Notes: generated by a model from the sequence alone, not told the origin. Counted from the stretch's first letter, positions 45,745 through 56,768 are shown. The stretch is 64,000 bases of DNA from Aureimonas sp. ME7 (GCF_903970965.1 NZ_CAJCKW010000003.1:372001-436000); one strand, 5' to 3'. Numbers and translations are program-made.

Positions 45745-45960
45745 TTAGTCGGCCGCTTCGAGATTGACCGCCTTCGGGCCCTTGCCGCGCTTGTCGGGCT
45801 CGGTCTCGTAGGAGACCTTCTGGTTCTCGACGAGGCCGGACAGGCCGGACGCCTGAACCGCCGAGATATGGACGAAGATGTCCGCGCCGCCGTTGTCGGG
45901 CTTGATGAAGCCAAAGCCCTTCTCGGTATTGAAGAACTTGACCGTGCCGGTCTGTGCCAT
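45745..45960 (-). CDS. cspA: Cold-shock protein
   Basis: 71 residues: one cold-shock domain with both RNA-binding motifs, [18 protein letters not shown] (RNP1, KGFGFI) and DIFVHISAV (RNP2). A single-stranded nucleic acid chaperone. The upstream gap of more than 200 bases would give a long 5' leader of the sort used for post-transcriptional cold control. Terminator at 45652. Confidence 0.96.
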   Translation of the reverse strand: MAQTGTVKFFNTEKGFGFIKPDNGGADIFVHISAVQASGLSGLVENQKVSYETEPDKRGKGPKAVNLEAAD

Positions 45961-46447
45961 TGCAGGAACCCTTTTCCTTTAGGCTGTCGATGGACCCCTT
46001 TCGGGGATGGCAGGCAAGTCTTGATGCGAGGAAAGGGAACCGATACATCGCAGCCCGCTCGCGCAGACTACCCGGGAGATGCGCCCCCGATACGCAATTC
46101 GTCCATTACCCGAGTTCGCGAATTTGCCCGAACTAGAAAAGTGTGCAAGCACTCGCTTGACTTTGCAAGCGAAAGTTTCACCCGAACGATCCTCTCGGCT
46201 TTCGCATCTGCATTTGCCTCGTCTTGAGGCAGGTGAAGTGAAGATCGTGCGTTAGACTGACGATCCCTCAAGCGCCCGGATTTTGCCGCATCACGGCCGC
46301 TGCGCAGTCGAATTTTGCGATGCGACGCTTACGCGCAATCCCGTTCCCTTTTCCGGTCCCGTCGCGCAAAAAAGATCGGAACCATCGCTTTCCCAAAGGC
46401 TTCCCCTCCTGAACCCCCACGGGGAAATGGAAACAGGGAGACTGATA
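45961..46447. other. Intergenic region between cspA and a small exported protein
   Basis: 487 bases. The left half should hold the cspA promoter and leader (minus strand). The right half precedes the 46448 gene and contains a short CCCCTCCTGAACCCCCACGG-type hairpin and a GGGAG ribosome site. Composition is a little less GC-rich than the flanking genes. I see no further gene. Confidence 0.5.
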
Positions 46448-46801
46448 ATGAAGCGCATTTTGATCGCTGCCGCCGCCTTGGGTTTTGCCGCCGCACCGGC
46501 TCTCGCGCAGTCGACCGACGGCGGTTCGACCGCTGGCGGCGCGACGGTGATGCCGGAAACCAACGCGACCGGCACGATGCAGTCGGGCGATAACATGGGT
46601 TCGGCCGCCACCACGGGCGACACGGCCGCCGCGCCGGCGACCGGCGCGATGGGCACCGACAACATGTCGACCAGCTCGACGACGCCGGAAGCGCCGATGG
46701 GCGCCGGCACGCCGACGCAGGGCATGGACTCGAACGCGGGTGCGGCTGCGAGCGGCACGACGCCTTCGGGCGGTATCGTTCCGGGGCAGACGCCGGAGTG
46801 A
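46448..46801 (+). CDS. Small exported protein ending TPSGGIVPGQTPE
   Basis: 117 residues. Signal peptide MKRILIAAAALGFAAAPALA, cleaved before QS. The mature part is low-complexity Gly/Thr/Ala/Ser/Met and closes with TPSGGIVPGQTPE. The same ending, as TPSGGLVPGQTPE, is seen in the 101-residue protein at 47441. Good ribosome site (GGGAG). A terminator follows. Function unknown; probably periplasmic. Confidence 0.75.
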   Translation: MKRILIAAAALGFAAAPALAQSTDGGSTAGGATVMPETNATGTMQSGDNMGSAATTGDTAAAPATGAMGTDNMSTSSTTPEAPMGAGTPTQGMDSNAGAAASGTTPSGGIVPGQTPE

Positions 46802-46833
46802 AAAGGCTTCGAGCCATTCAGGCTTGAGACCCA

Positions 46834-46865
46834 GCGCCGTCCCGCTCTTGCGGGGCGGCGTTTTC
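46834..46865 (+). terminator. Intrinsic terminator after the 46448 gene
   Basis: 11-bp stem with one G-T pair, CGCCGTCCCGC (46835) with GCGGGGCGGCG, loop TCTT, then TTTTCG. Confidence 0.85.
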
Positions 46866-46933
46866 GTTAGGGGGATCGGAACGCACCCCGGCGTAGGGCA
46901 TTACCTCCGTAACTCTTTTCGGGAATGACGATC

Positions 46934-47275
46934 ATGATCCGGCTCACCGCTTCCGCCCTCCTTCTTGCTGCCGGCCTTGCGGGCGCGGCGAGCGCCCAGA
47001 CGGTTTCCAACGACGACTTCAGCCGTCGCCCGGCGGCGGCGCGCGAGGCGAACGGGTTGCCGGGCGTGGGCCTGGATGCGGGGACGGCGGGGCGCGAGGG
47101 CGGCACGCGCGGCCCCGGCGGGTTGCAGAACGGGGTCGGTGCCTATGGCGTGATGACGCCGGACGCCTCGGGCGCGGCTGGCAACACGCTGAGCCGGGTG
47201 CCGGGCGCGGTGCCGGAAGGATCGGGCACGGGCTTCGGCATTCCGCTCGGCGGGCCGGCCGGTACGAACGGCTGA
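46934..47275 (+). CDS. Small exported protein
   Basis: 113 residues from ATG 46934 (GGGA 9 bases ahead); ATG 46925 is the other choice. Signal peptide MIRLTASALLLAAGLAGAAS ends in AQ; the rest is Gly/Ala/Pro-rich (GVGAYGVMTPDASGAAGN, closing IPLGGPAGTNG), without a known domain. Function unknown. Confidence 0.7.
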   Translation: MIRLTASALLLAAGLAGAASAQTVSNDDFSRRPAAAREANGLPGVGLDAGTAGREGGTRGPGGLQNGVGAYGVMTPDASGAAGNTLSRVPGAVPEGSGTGFGIPLGGPAGTNG

Positions 47276-47296
47276 GCTCCCAAAAGGATGCATGCG

Positions 47297-47322
47297 AAGG
47301 CCCGCTCCGGCGGGCCTTTTTT
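47297..47322 (+). terminator. Intrinsic terminator after the 46934 gene
   Basis: AAGGCCCGC (47297-47305) with GCGGGCCTT (47310-47318), loop TCCG, then six T in all. Confidence 0.93.
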
Positions 47323-47440
47323 GTTGCCAAGCCCTTGGAACGCGAGGATTATCGCGCCGTTTCCCCGGCAACGAAATCGAAGGCGCCGCGTGGGCCGAAG
47401 GGCCGGCGACAGGCCGCCGAGTGGCAAGGGTTCGACGATC

Positions 47441-47746
47441 ATGAAGGAATGTTTGTTCGCGAGCGCCGGGCTGGCGCTGGTTCTCCTCGCCTTCCCGGCG
47501 CTCGCTGATTCGCGCGAGACGGGGGTGATCCTGTCGCCGCGCGAGCGGGCGCAGGTGGTGCGCCAGGTGGAGCTGCCCGATGGGCGCGTGGTGCTGCAGA
47601 CGGAGAATTACGGTTTCCCGGCCTTCTACGGCGTCGGCGACGTGCGCGGCAAGGCATCGTCGATCCCGCTCGTGAACGGGCAGACGCCCTCGGTTCTCGG
47701 CTCGACGCCGTCGGGCGGTCTGGTTCCGGGGCAGACGCCGGAATAG
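47441..47746 (+). CDS. Small exported protein ending TPSGGLVPGQTPE
   Basis: 101 residues from ATG 47441. A signal peptide (ECLFASAGLALVLLAFPALA) precedes ETGVILSPRERAQVVRQVEL and PDGRVVLQTENYGF; the end is TPSGGLVPGQTPE, shared with the 46448 product. The middle has SPRE, also seen in the Arg-rich proteins at 48919 and 49427. Function unknown. Confidence 0.7.
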   Translation: MKECLFASAGLALVLLAFPALADSRETGVILSPRERAQVVRQVELPDGRVVLQTENYGFPAFYGVGDVRGKASSIPLVNGQTPSVLGSTPSGGLVPGQTPE

Positions 47747-48431
47747 GACCGGCCTCCCAACGCTGGACGCACGAAATCGGCCTGTGCCGCGTATCGCGGC
47801 CGGGCTTTTTGCTGGAGGAAAGTCTCAGGTGTCGCCCTTTTGATGGTGGGCGACGGGACGCCGGAGGCGAACCTCCGTGGGGTGTGTGTATGTGTGGTCC
47901 GCCTCCGGCGTCCCGCGCGGTGTTGGTCGGTTCCGGACCGGGGTGCGAAGCCGGCCCTGGCCGTTTGTCGAGGGTTACGCAGGGCATCTCGGCCTGTTGG
48001 GCGCTGCGGTTGTCACTCGCATCGCGTTCGAGACTGTCTCCGACGCCGTAGTTGTCCAAGAGCCGCTTCGTTTTGAGCAGCCAACCCTCATGTGCTCTTC
48101 AGGAACCGTCCGGGCCAGCGCATCCTCCGGCAGGATGCGTGTCGCGGACACCGCTCGCCAGCCCCTCCGAACGATCCCGGTGATCATTCGCGCCCATCCA
48201 GAACGGGCCGGCGATGACGGACAAGATAGAAGAGGCGGCAAGGGGCGGGGATAAGAGGGGGACGGATTTCGGTTCGGGCCCCGTGATGGCGCGCTGTTCA
48301 GCGCAGGTGCGACGAGGGCACGACGAGCGGGGTCGGGCGCGGCTCCGCGCCGCCCACGTGAAACCGCTTCGCATTTCGGGGGCGATGGCTTTAGGAAGCT
48401 CGGCATCGATCCCGATGGAAGGCATTCCCCG
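47747..48431. other. Long stretch without a convincing gene
   Basis: 685 bases. It begins with a terminator-like hairpin (about 47785-47812, ending TTTTTG) for the 47441 gene, then the inverted repeat at 47856-47914. Overlapping open frames exist on both strands, but none has a ribosome site, a signal peptide or a family motif. The GGAAGG site for the small lipoprotein lies at its right end. Confidence 0.5.
47856..47914. repeat. Inverted repeat with a GT-rich loop
   Basis: GGGACGCCGGAGGCG (47856-47870) is the exact inverse of 47900-47914. The 29-base loop contains GTGTGTGTATGTGTGG. A stable cruciform or RNA hairpin, or the ends of a small element; nature unknown. Confidence 0.6.
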
Positions 48432-48569
48432 TTGTTTGCGACCCGTACCGTCCTCGCCGTTCTCGCCCTCGCCCTGCTGGCCGGATGCGCCGAGATCAAC
48501 AAACCGATCACGCCGAACGATTCATGGCGCGAAAAGGCGACGCGCTCCACCAACGGGATGCCGTACTGA
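48432..48569 (+). CDS. Very small lipoprotein with TTG start
   Basis: 45 residues, TTG 48432 to TGA 48567-48569, with GGAAGG at 48417-48422 (9-base spacing). It reads as a short basic start, a hydrophobic core (VLAVLALALLAGC) and a lipobox LLAGC with Cys19, then 26 mostly polar residues ending NGMPY. A normal entericidin-sized lipoprotein processed by Lgt and Lsp. The lipobox, ribosome site and stop agree, so it is probably real despite its size. No known family recognised. Confidence 0.65.
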   Translation: MFATRTVLAVLALALLAGCAEINKPITPNDSWREKATRSTNGMPY

Positions 48570-48918
48570 CCCGGCGCAAACGGGCGACCGGGAGCCGGTC
48601 GCTCGCCAGGCGGGGGATGGCGTTCGCGGCCCCGCTCGGTGGCTCAAGGGATCCCCTGTCGGCTTGGTGGCTCCTCTGCCCCGACCCGCTGGCGATCGTC
48701 CCCTGTCGGTCCAGCACGGTGCAGGTTGGCGAAAAGCCATTCCGCTTGAACGAAAAGGATGCGTTCTAACGCCGTGTCGGGGGTGGGCCGGCGTCAGGTC
48801 CCCCCGCGAACCGCACCGGGCGGGGCGTCAACCATACGCCCGGCTGAATATCCGGTTCAGGAACCATTCAGGTGCCGGGGTGCTTTATCGCTTCATGCTT
48901 GGCCTTAGGAGTTTTGGC
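48570..48918. other. Intergenic region before the first Arg-rich exported protein
   Basis: 349 bases without a convincing gene. The only clear signal is the TTCAG direct repeat at 48856-48871. Confidence 0.5.
48856..48871 (+). promoter_or_regulatory. TTCAG-N6-TTCAG direct repeat, copy 1
   Basis: Two TTCAG units at 48856-48860 and 48867-48871, 11 bases apart, inside GGTTCAGGAACCATTCAGG, 47 bases before the ATG at 48919. The same spacing occurs before the 49427 gene. One helical turn apart, as in OmpR-family regulator sites. Confidence 0.5.
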
Positions 48919-49221
48919 ATGAAGAAGTCCCTGATCCTCGCCGTTGCCGGTACGCTTCTGGCGACCGCCCTCCCGGCGGCGGCGCAGTCCGTGCGCATCG
49001 ACCGTGACGGCGGCGTCCACGTCGTGCGCGACCACGGCCGCCACCTGTCCCCGCGCGAGGTGCGCCGCATCGAGCGGCAGAAGCGCGAATGGCGCCGCGA
49101 CCATGCCCGCCGCTACGAGCGCCACCTGAGCCCTCGCGAAGTCCGCCGCATCGAGCGCGAGCGCCGCATGGAGCGCGCGCATCGCCGGATGGAGCGCGAG
49201 CGCTACGGCTACTACCGCTGA
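48919..49221 (+). CDS. Arg-rich exported protein with SPREVRRIER repeats
   Basis: 100 residues from ATG 48919 (TTAGGAG ahead). A signal peptide (KKSLILAVAGTLLATALPAAAQ) precedes a mature part in which RHLSPREVRRIER occurs twice (about residues 40-52 and 66-78). Over a third of the mature residues are Arg, with His and Tyr at the end (ERYGYYR). Paralogue of the 49427 product. Function unknown; strongly basic periplasmic proteins may bind envelope polymers. Confidence 0.72.
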   Translation: MKKSLILAVAGTLLATALPAAAQSVRIDRDGGVHVVRDHGRHLSPREVRRIERQKREWRRDHARRYERHLSPREVRRIERERRMERAHRRMERERYGYYR

Positions 49222-49271
49222 ACACCAGCGATGCTTCCGGCGCCACCGCGCCGTAGCGGGGAACGACAAGG

Positions 49272-49304
49272 GGGCGCGGGGACGAATGGTCCCGGCGCCC
49301 TTTT
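49272..49304 (+). terminator. Intrinsic terminator after the 48919 gene
   Basis: 12-bp stem with one mismatch (GGGCGCGGGGAC 49272-49283 with GTCCCGGCGCCC 49289-49300), then TTTT. Confidence 0.85.
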
Positions 49305-49357
49305 CGCATGAGAGGCCACGGTTCCGCCGCAGACCATAAGCGAAGATGAAGATCAGG

Positions 49358-49373
49358 TTCAGGAAACGTTCAG
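49358..49373 (+). promoter_or_regulatory. TTCAG-N6-TTCAG direct repeat, copy 2
   Basis: TTCAG units at 49358-49362 and 49369-49373, again 11 bases apart, in GGTTCAGGAAACGTTCAGG, 53 bases before ATG 49427. Matches copy 1 in 16 of 19 positions. Confidence 0.5.
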
Positions 49374-49426
49374 GCGCGGAAGCGTTTCATGAGGGACACG
49401 GCAACACATGGGAGCTTGTGACCCTG

Positions 49427-49735
49427 ATGAAGAAGACCCTGATCCTCGCCCTTTCCGGTCTGTTTCTCGCCACTTCGATGCCGGCGATGGCGCAGACCTA
49501 TCGCTCGGATGTCCGGCAGTATCGCCAGAACGAGCGGATCGATCGCGGCCATCACACCGGGCGCATCAGCCCGCGCGAAGCGGCGCGTCTCGACCGGCAG
49601 CAGCGGCGGATCGAACGCGTCGAGCGCCGGGCGCGCCATTACAACAACGGCCGCATCGACCCGCGCTCGGCCGAACAGATCCGGCGCATGCAGAACAAGG
49701 CGAACCGCGACATCCGCCGCGCCAACCGCTGGTAG
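49427..49735 (+). CDS. Arg-rich exported protein, paralogue of the 48919 product
   Basis: 102 residues from ATG 49427. Signal peptide KKTLILALSGLFLATSMPAM ends in AQ. The mature part has GRISPREAARLDRQQRRIER, matching the SPREVRRIERQKR repeat of its neighbour, then GRIDPRSAEQIRRMQNKANR. A second frame start at 49346 would add 27 residues but hide the signal peptide. Function unknown. Confidence 0.75.
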   Translation: MKKTLILALSGLFLATSMPAMAQTYRSDVRQYRQNERIDRGHHTGRISPREAARLDRQQRRIERVERRARHYNNGRIDPRSAEQIRRMQNKANRDIRRANRW

Positions 49736-49934
49736 GCGATCCCCTTCGCGCGGCCGAACCGGAGGGCGCGCGATGGCTGATGGCGCAAGGGGCGCCGACT
49801 TGCCGCCCTCGCGCCGCTTGCGCCTCCGTGCCGCCCCGGCCGCCGGTGCCCCGACCCTTCGCCGCCCCGCGCCCGGAACTTGCCCACGCGGGGCGTCTTC
49901 CCCTCCCAACGGTTTCGCATCGGAGTTTGAGACG

Positions 49935-50273
49935 ATGAAAACGACGATCCTTCTCGGCCTGTCCGCGCTTCTCGCCCTCGGTTCGCTGCCGGCGGGGGCG
50001 CAGCCCTTCGCAAGGCTTGGCAATGCCGCGCCCGAGGGCGGCGCGGTGATCCGCGTCCAGTCCATTCAGGAGCAACTGAACCGACGCATCGAACTTCAGG
50101 TGCGCGAGAACGAACGGCGCGGCCTCACCAACTCACGCGCGATCCAGCGCGAACAGCGCCGCGACCGAGCGGATCGGCGCTGGGAGCGGCGTGAGCGGGA
50201 GCAGAGGCGTTGGGATCGGGAGGAGCGGCGGCGGGATCGTTGGGAGGATCGGCGTAGTTTGGGATCGTATTAG
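49935..50273 (+). CDS. Arg-rich exported protein
   Basis: 112 residues. Signal peptide KTTILLGLSALLALGSLPAG ends in AQ; the mature part begins with PFARLGNAAPEGGAVIRVQS and ends in a run of Arg, Glu, Asp and Trp (RERREQRRWDREERRRDRW-like). Charge pattern like the two genes before it, but without SPRE. No TTCAG repeat ahead; 199 bases separate it from the previous stop. Function unknown. Confidence 0.68.
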   Translation: MKTTILLGLSALLALGSLPAGAQPFARLGNAAPEGGAVIRVQSIQEQLNRRIELQVRENERRGLTNSRAIQREQRRDRADRRWERREREQRRWDREERRRDRWEDRRSLGSY

Positions 50274-50391
50274 CGCTATCGAGTTAGCTTCTTCACTATC
50301 GGGCGTCTAACAGCCTTCGCATCATATCTTCCTATGCTGTAGTTTCTAGCGTAGGTTGCTAGCGACGAATGATTCGCAATGGCTGTAAAAC

Positions 50392-51771
50392 ATGTGGAAT
50401 GTCGCAACACTTGATGGGAATCAAGTTTCCAAGATTTTGTCTATAAATGAAAATCAGTTCAATGATTTAAAAGATAAATCAAACGTTGCTAAATGTACTA
50501 AGACACTGAGTGCATTTGCTAATTCCGACGGCGGTGAACTTTTCGTCGGAATTCGAGATAGCCGCGAGTCTGACAGATTAAGCTATCTATTTCAAGACGA
50601 AGAAGAGGCTAACGGGATAATTCAGCAAGTATTCACTCTGTTTGCGGAGGGAGTCGAGTATGTGGATATTCAGTTTTTGGACATGGATGGTGCAGGTCTT
50701 TGCTTGCACATTGGCGTCCAGAAAACACCTTTCGTCGTCAAGAGTTCGGATGGAAAGATATTTAAGCGTATAAACGCCTCAGATCGTGAGCTCAAAACGC
50801 CTGCTGAGATAAGCAAGCTTGAATTGGAGAAGGGCATTCGATCGTATGAGGATGCCTCAGTAGATGCAACTGTCGACGAGATCCAAGGATCTGTGACCAC
50901 CGCAACGTTCCTTGAAAACGTAGTCCCACATTCGAGTTTAGTCGATTTCTTAAAAAGAGAGAGGTTGATTACGGGGGATCGCCTTCGGCTTTGCTCATTG
51001 ATACTGTTCGATGACAATCCACAGTCATTGGTTCCGCACTCTGCTGTCAAGGTATATAGATATAGAACGTTAGAAGGCGAGGGGAATCGAGAAGATCTGG
51101 AAGGTCAACCTCATACTATTGAGGGTCCTATATACGACCTTATATATGAAGCCGTTCGCTATACGAAGGAAAAAGTGGAGGAAATACCACTGTTGGGGGA
51201 TAGCGGGTTTGTGAACGTTAAATATCCTCCTGAGGCTGTGCATGAAGTTATTTGCAACGCGGTATTACATCGAGATTACAGCATTAATGATTATGTCCAT
51301 ATAAGGATATTTGACAACCGTATTGAGGTCGAAAGCCCTGGTCGTCTTGCAGGCGCCGTTACAATCAAAAATATATTAAAGCAACGATATGCAAGGAATA
51401 AAAAAACAGTCAGGCTAGTTGCGAAGTTTCCTTCTCCTCCCAACAAGGATGTTGGGGAGGGGTTGAATACCGCATTTAAGTCAATGCAACAGTTGAATTT
51501 AGGCAGGCCAGACATTGAAGAGACTGAGTCTAGTGTAATAGTCAGGCTTCGGCATGAACCATTGGCGTCTAAGGAAAGTCTAATTAGATCTTATCTTCTA
51601 AATCAAGGAAAGATAAATAACAAGACCGCTAGAAGAGTATGTAACGTACAATCTGATAGTATTATTCGCAAGCTATTTAGGACGATGATATCCGCGGGCG
51701 AGTTGGAGAAAGTGCCGGGCACTAGAGGGACGGGCACACAATACCGTATTCCCACGGAGCCTAAGATATAA
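50392..51771 (+). CDS. AlbA_2 (Schlafen-type) DNA-binding domain protein
   Basis: 459 residues. The AlbA_2 domain is marked by AFANSDGGELFVGIRD (41-56), with ENQFNDLKD ahead. Residues about 281-370 carry the ATP-binding-like region (EVICNAVLHRDYSIND, IEVESPGRL, VGEGLNTAF) common in these putative transcriptional regulators, and 393-459 a winged helix. Base composition is low: two sample lines here count 30% and 43% GC, against 67% for a line of uvrB next door, and AT-rich codons are frequent. This suggests recent transfer. Related proteins act as regulators or in phage defence; the role here is unknown. Confidence 0.85.
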   Translation: MWNVATLDGNQVSKILSINENQFNDLKDKSNVAKCTKTLSAFANSDGGELFVGIRDSRESDRLSYLFQDEEEANGIIQQVFTLFAEGVEYVDIQFLDMDGAGLCLHIGVQKTPFVVKSSDGKIFKRINASDRELKTPAEISKLELEKGIRSYEDASVDATVDEIQGSVTTATFLENVVPHSSLVDFLKRERLITGDRLRLCSLILFDDNPQSLVPHSAVKVYRYRTLEGEGNREDLEGQPHTIEGPIYDLIYEAVRYTKEKVEEIPLLGDSGFVNVKYPPEAVHEVICNAVLHRDYSINDYVHIRIFDNRIEVESPGRLAGAVTIKNILKQRYARNKKTVRLVAKFPSPPNKDVGEGLNTAFKSMQQLNLGRPDIEETESSVIVRLRHEPLASKESLIRSYLLNQGKINNKTARRVCNVQSDSIIRKLFRTMISAGELEKVPGTRGTGTQYRIPTEPKI

Positions 51772-51783
51772 ACGTTAGTAAAT

Positions 51784-54762
<2,979 letters not shown>

Positions 54763-54925
54763 GGGGCGGAATATGGGCCGGCTTCCGGGCGGAATAAAGG
54801 GGGAACGAAGGGCAGCTCGGCGCGATGAATCGAACTTTCCGATTCGCGTTCATCATTCGCTTACCAAGTCGCGCCCATACTCCCATTCATCCGCTCGAGT
54901 TTCGCGGAGATGGAAGGCCAGCCGG

Positions 54926-56041
54926 ATGGTGTTGCGTAAAACCGGATGGCGCATCGTCACGCTCGCCGTCGCCGTGTATGCGGCGGCGAGCGCCGAACGC
55001 CCGGGCCGCGCGATGGACTTCAAGCCCACGCCGCCCGCCGACATTCCCAACGTATCCCCGCTTCCCGTCGCGCGCGACCCGCAGACAGGCGCGCGCCTCG
55101 TCTGGGGCGGACCCGTGCCGCCGGCGGCCGTGGGCCGCGAGCCGGCCTATGCGCCAAGCGCGGTGCCCGAGCCCGTCTATTCTCCGCCCGAACCGCCGGC
55201 CGAGCGTGGCCCCGGCGACTACGGGCGAACCTATCCCGTTCAGGAAGCCACGCTTCCGCCCCCGTCCGCGCCCGACATCGTCGACGACGGCGGAGCGCTG
55301 CCGGACAACGAGTTCGACCCTTGGGAAGGGCTGACGGAGCCGGAGGTCGACGTGCCCGAGCCTCCCGCGCGCCGTGCGCCCGGGAACCGCGAGGCCGTGC
55401 CGAGCTGGGCCTCGCTCGGCGGCGACCGGCAGCCGGCGCCCGTCGCCCGCCCGCCGCGCGGCGCGCTGGAGCGCGAAACGCCCGGCGGCTACCGCCCGAT
55501 GGCCCAATCCGAGGCGATGTGCCGGCGCGAGTTGAGGAAGCTCGGCGTGCGCTTCACCGACCTGTCCACCGTGTCCTCCGGGCGCTTCTGCGGCATCGAC
55601 AACCCGGTTCGTGTGACGGAAGCGGTGAAGGGCATCGCCATGTCGCCGCCCGCGACGCTGAACTGCGCGACGGCGCTGCGCGTCGCCCGCTGGCTGCAGG
55701 GCGACGTGAAGCCGGCCGCGCGCTGGAAGCTGTGGAAGAGCCCGACGGCGCTGATCAACCTGTCCTCCTATCGCTGCTCGCGCATCGCGGGATCGCGCAC
55801 GATCTCCGAGCATGCCGGCGGCAACGCGCTGGATGTCGGCGGCTTCCGCTTCGCGGACGGCTCGGTGGTGAAGGTGGAGCCGAAGGGCGCCTTCTCATGG
55901 CGCGAGAAGCCGTTCCAGAACGAGATCCGGCGTGCCAGCTGCCGCCATTTCGGCACGGTGCTGGGGCCGGGTTACAACCGCGCCCATGCCGACCACCTTC
56001 ATCTCGATACGAAGGCGAGGCTGCGCCCGGTGTGCAAGTGA
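54926..56041 (+). CDS. Extensin-like protein
   Basis: 371 residues from ATG 54926. A short hydrophobic start (TGWRIVTLAVAVYAAASA) is followed by a long Pro/Ala/Glu-rich region and the C-terminal extensin-like domain (from about 195): CRRELRKLGVRFTDLSTVSS, SPPATLNCATALRVARWLQ, ISEHAGGNALDVGGF and YNRAHADHLHLDTKARLRP. The conserved His and Asp residues resemble metal-dependent peptidoglycan peptidases of the Hedgehog/D-Ala-D-Ala class. Exported. Divergent from uvrB. Confidence 0.85.
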   Translation: MVLRKTGWRIVTLAVAVYAAASAERPGRAMDFKPTPPADIPNVSPLPVARDPQTGARLVWGGPVPPAAVGREPAYAPSAVPEPVYSPPEPPAERGPGDYGRTYPVQEATLPPPSAPDIVDDGGALPDNEFDPWEGLTEPEVDVPEPPARRAPGNREAVPSWASLGGDRQPAPVARPPRGALERETPGGYRPMAQSEAMCRRELRKLGVRFTDLSTVSSGRFCGIDNPVRVTEAVKGIAMSPPATLNCATALRVARWLQGDVKPAARWKLWKSPTALINLSSYRCSRIAGSRTISEHAGGNALDVGGFRFADGSVVKVEPKGAFSWREKPFQNEIRRASCRHFGTVLGPGYNRAHADHLHLDTKARLRPVCK

Positions 56042-56149
56042 GCGCTTCAGCCAAAGATGCGGGCGCGGGGTGGGCAACGGATCGGCGGCATCCACATTGA
56101 TGCCCATTGCGGAATCCATCCGCATGCCGAGCGACAGGACGACAAATCC

Positions 56150-56731
56150 ATGTTGAGACCCTTGACCCTTGCGGCCGTGCTTCTGGCCGCCGCGGCGCCG
56201 ATGGCGCACGCCCAGGACTCCTACGACGACAATGGCGGCGATCGCTACGAGCGCCAGGCCGAAACCGACGGAGCGAACGACGACCGTCCGCCGCCGCCGG
56301 AGCGCGACGTGCGGCGCGGCGACCGCTGGGCGCAGGAACGCTACGACGACAGGGGACCGCGCGACGAAGCGCGCGCTGACGAGCGCAAGCCGGACCGCGA
56401 CCGCGAAGCGCGCCGCGACGACGACCGAGGCCCGCGTCCCGGCGGCTGGCGCCGGGGTGGCCCGGGGCTGCATCGCGGACCGCCGCCCCCGCCGCCGCCG
56501 CGCGCCGGCTTCGAGATCCGTCTCGGCCCGGGGCAGAGCATCCGCGTGGACTGCGGCGACGAAGACATCGCGCAATGCGTGGATGCGGCGAAGCCGATCA
56601 TCGACGCGGCCCGCGATCTCGCGCGCGGCGAACCGGGCCGTCAGGTTCCCCCGCCGCCGGCCGATCTCGTGAAGCCGGCCGACGCGCCGCCGCCGCCAGC
56701 CGGGGATGCGCCGCCGCCGCCGGCGAACTGA
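56150..56731 (+). CDS. Exported Pro/Arg/Asp-rich protein
   Basis: 193 residues from ATG 56150. Signal peptide MLRPLTLAAVLLAAAAPMAH ends in AQ; then a low-complexity charged stretch (DRDREARRDDDRGPRPGGW), a run of seven prolines, a short folded segment (FEIRLGPGQSIRVDCGDEDI with Cys, then AQCVDAAKPIIDAARDLARG) and a Pro/Ala tail. No family recognised. Lies 108 bases after the extensin-like gene. A stem-loop follows. Confidence 0.65.
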   Translation: MLRPLTLAAVLLAAAAPMAHAQDSYDDNGGDRYERQAETDGANDDRPPPPERDVRRGDRWAQERYDDRGPRDEARADERKPDRDREARRDDDRGPRPGGWRRGGPGLHRGPPPPPPPRAGFEIRLGPGQSIRVDCGDEDIAQCVDAAKPIIDAARDLARGEPGRQVPPPPADLVKPADAPPPPAGDAPPPPAN

Positions 56732-56735
56732 GCAG

Positions 56736-56768
56736 GTGGGCGCCCTTCTCTTCCGGGAGGGCGCCCAC
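56736..56768 (+). terminator. Stem-loop after the 56150 gene
   Basis: Perfect 11-bp stem GTGGGCGCCCT (56736-56746) with 56758-56768, no T tract. Confidence 0.6.

Noticed and set aside
46068-46271. A small minus-strand frame upstream of cspA
   Set aside because: No ribosome site or family pattern; lies in the cspA promoter/leader region.
48485-48769. A 94-codon plus-strand frame right after the small lipoprotein
   Set aside because: Overlaps the lipoprotein in another frame and lacks a ribosome site or domain.
54763-54925. A possible LexA site (GTTC-N7-GTTC) before uvrB
   Set aside because: Half-sites such as GAAC and GTTC occur here but never at the right spacing.
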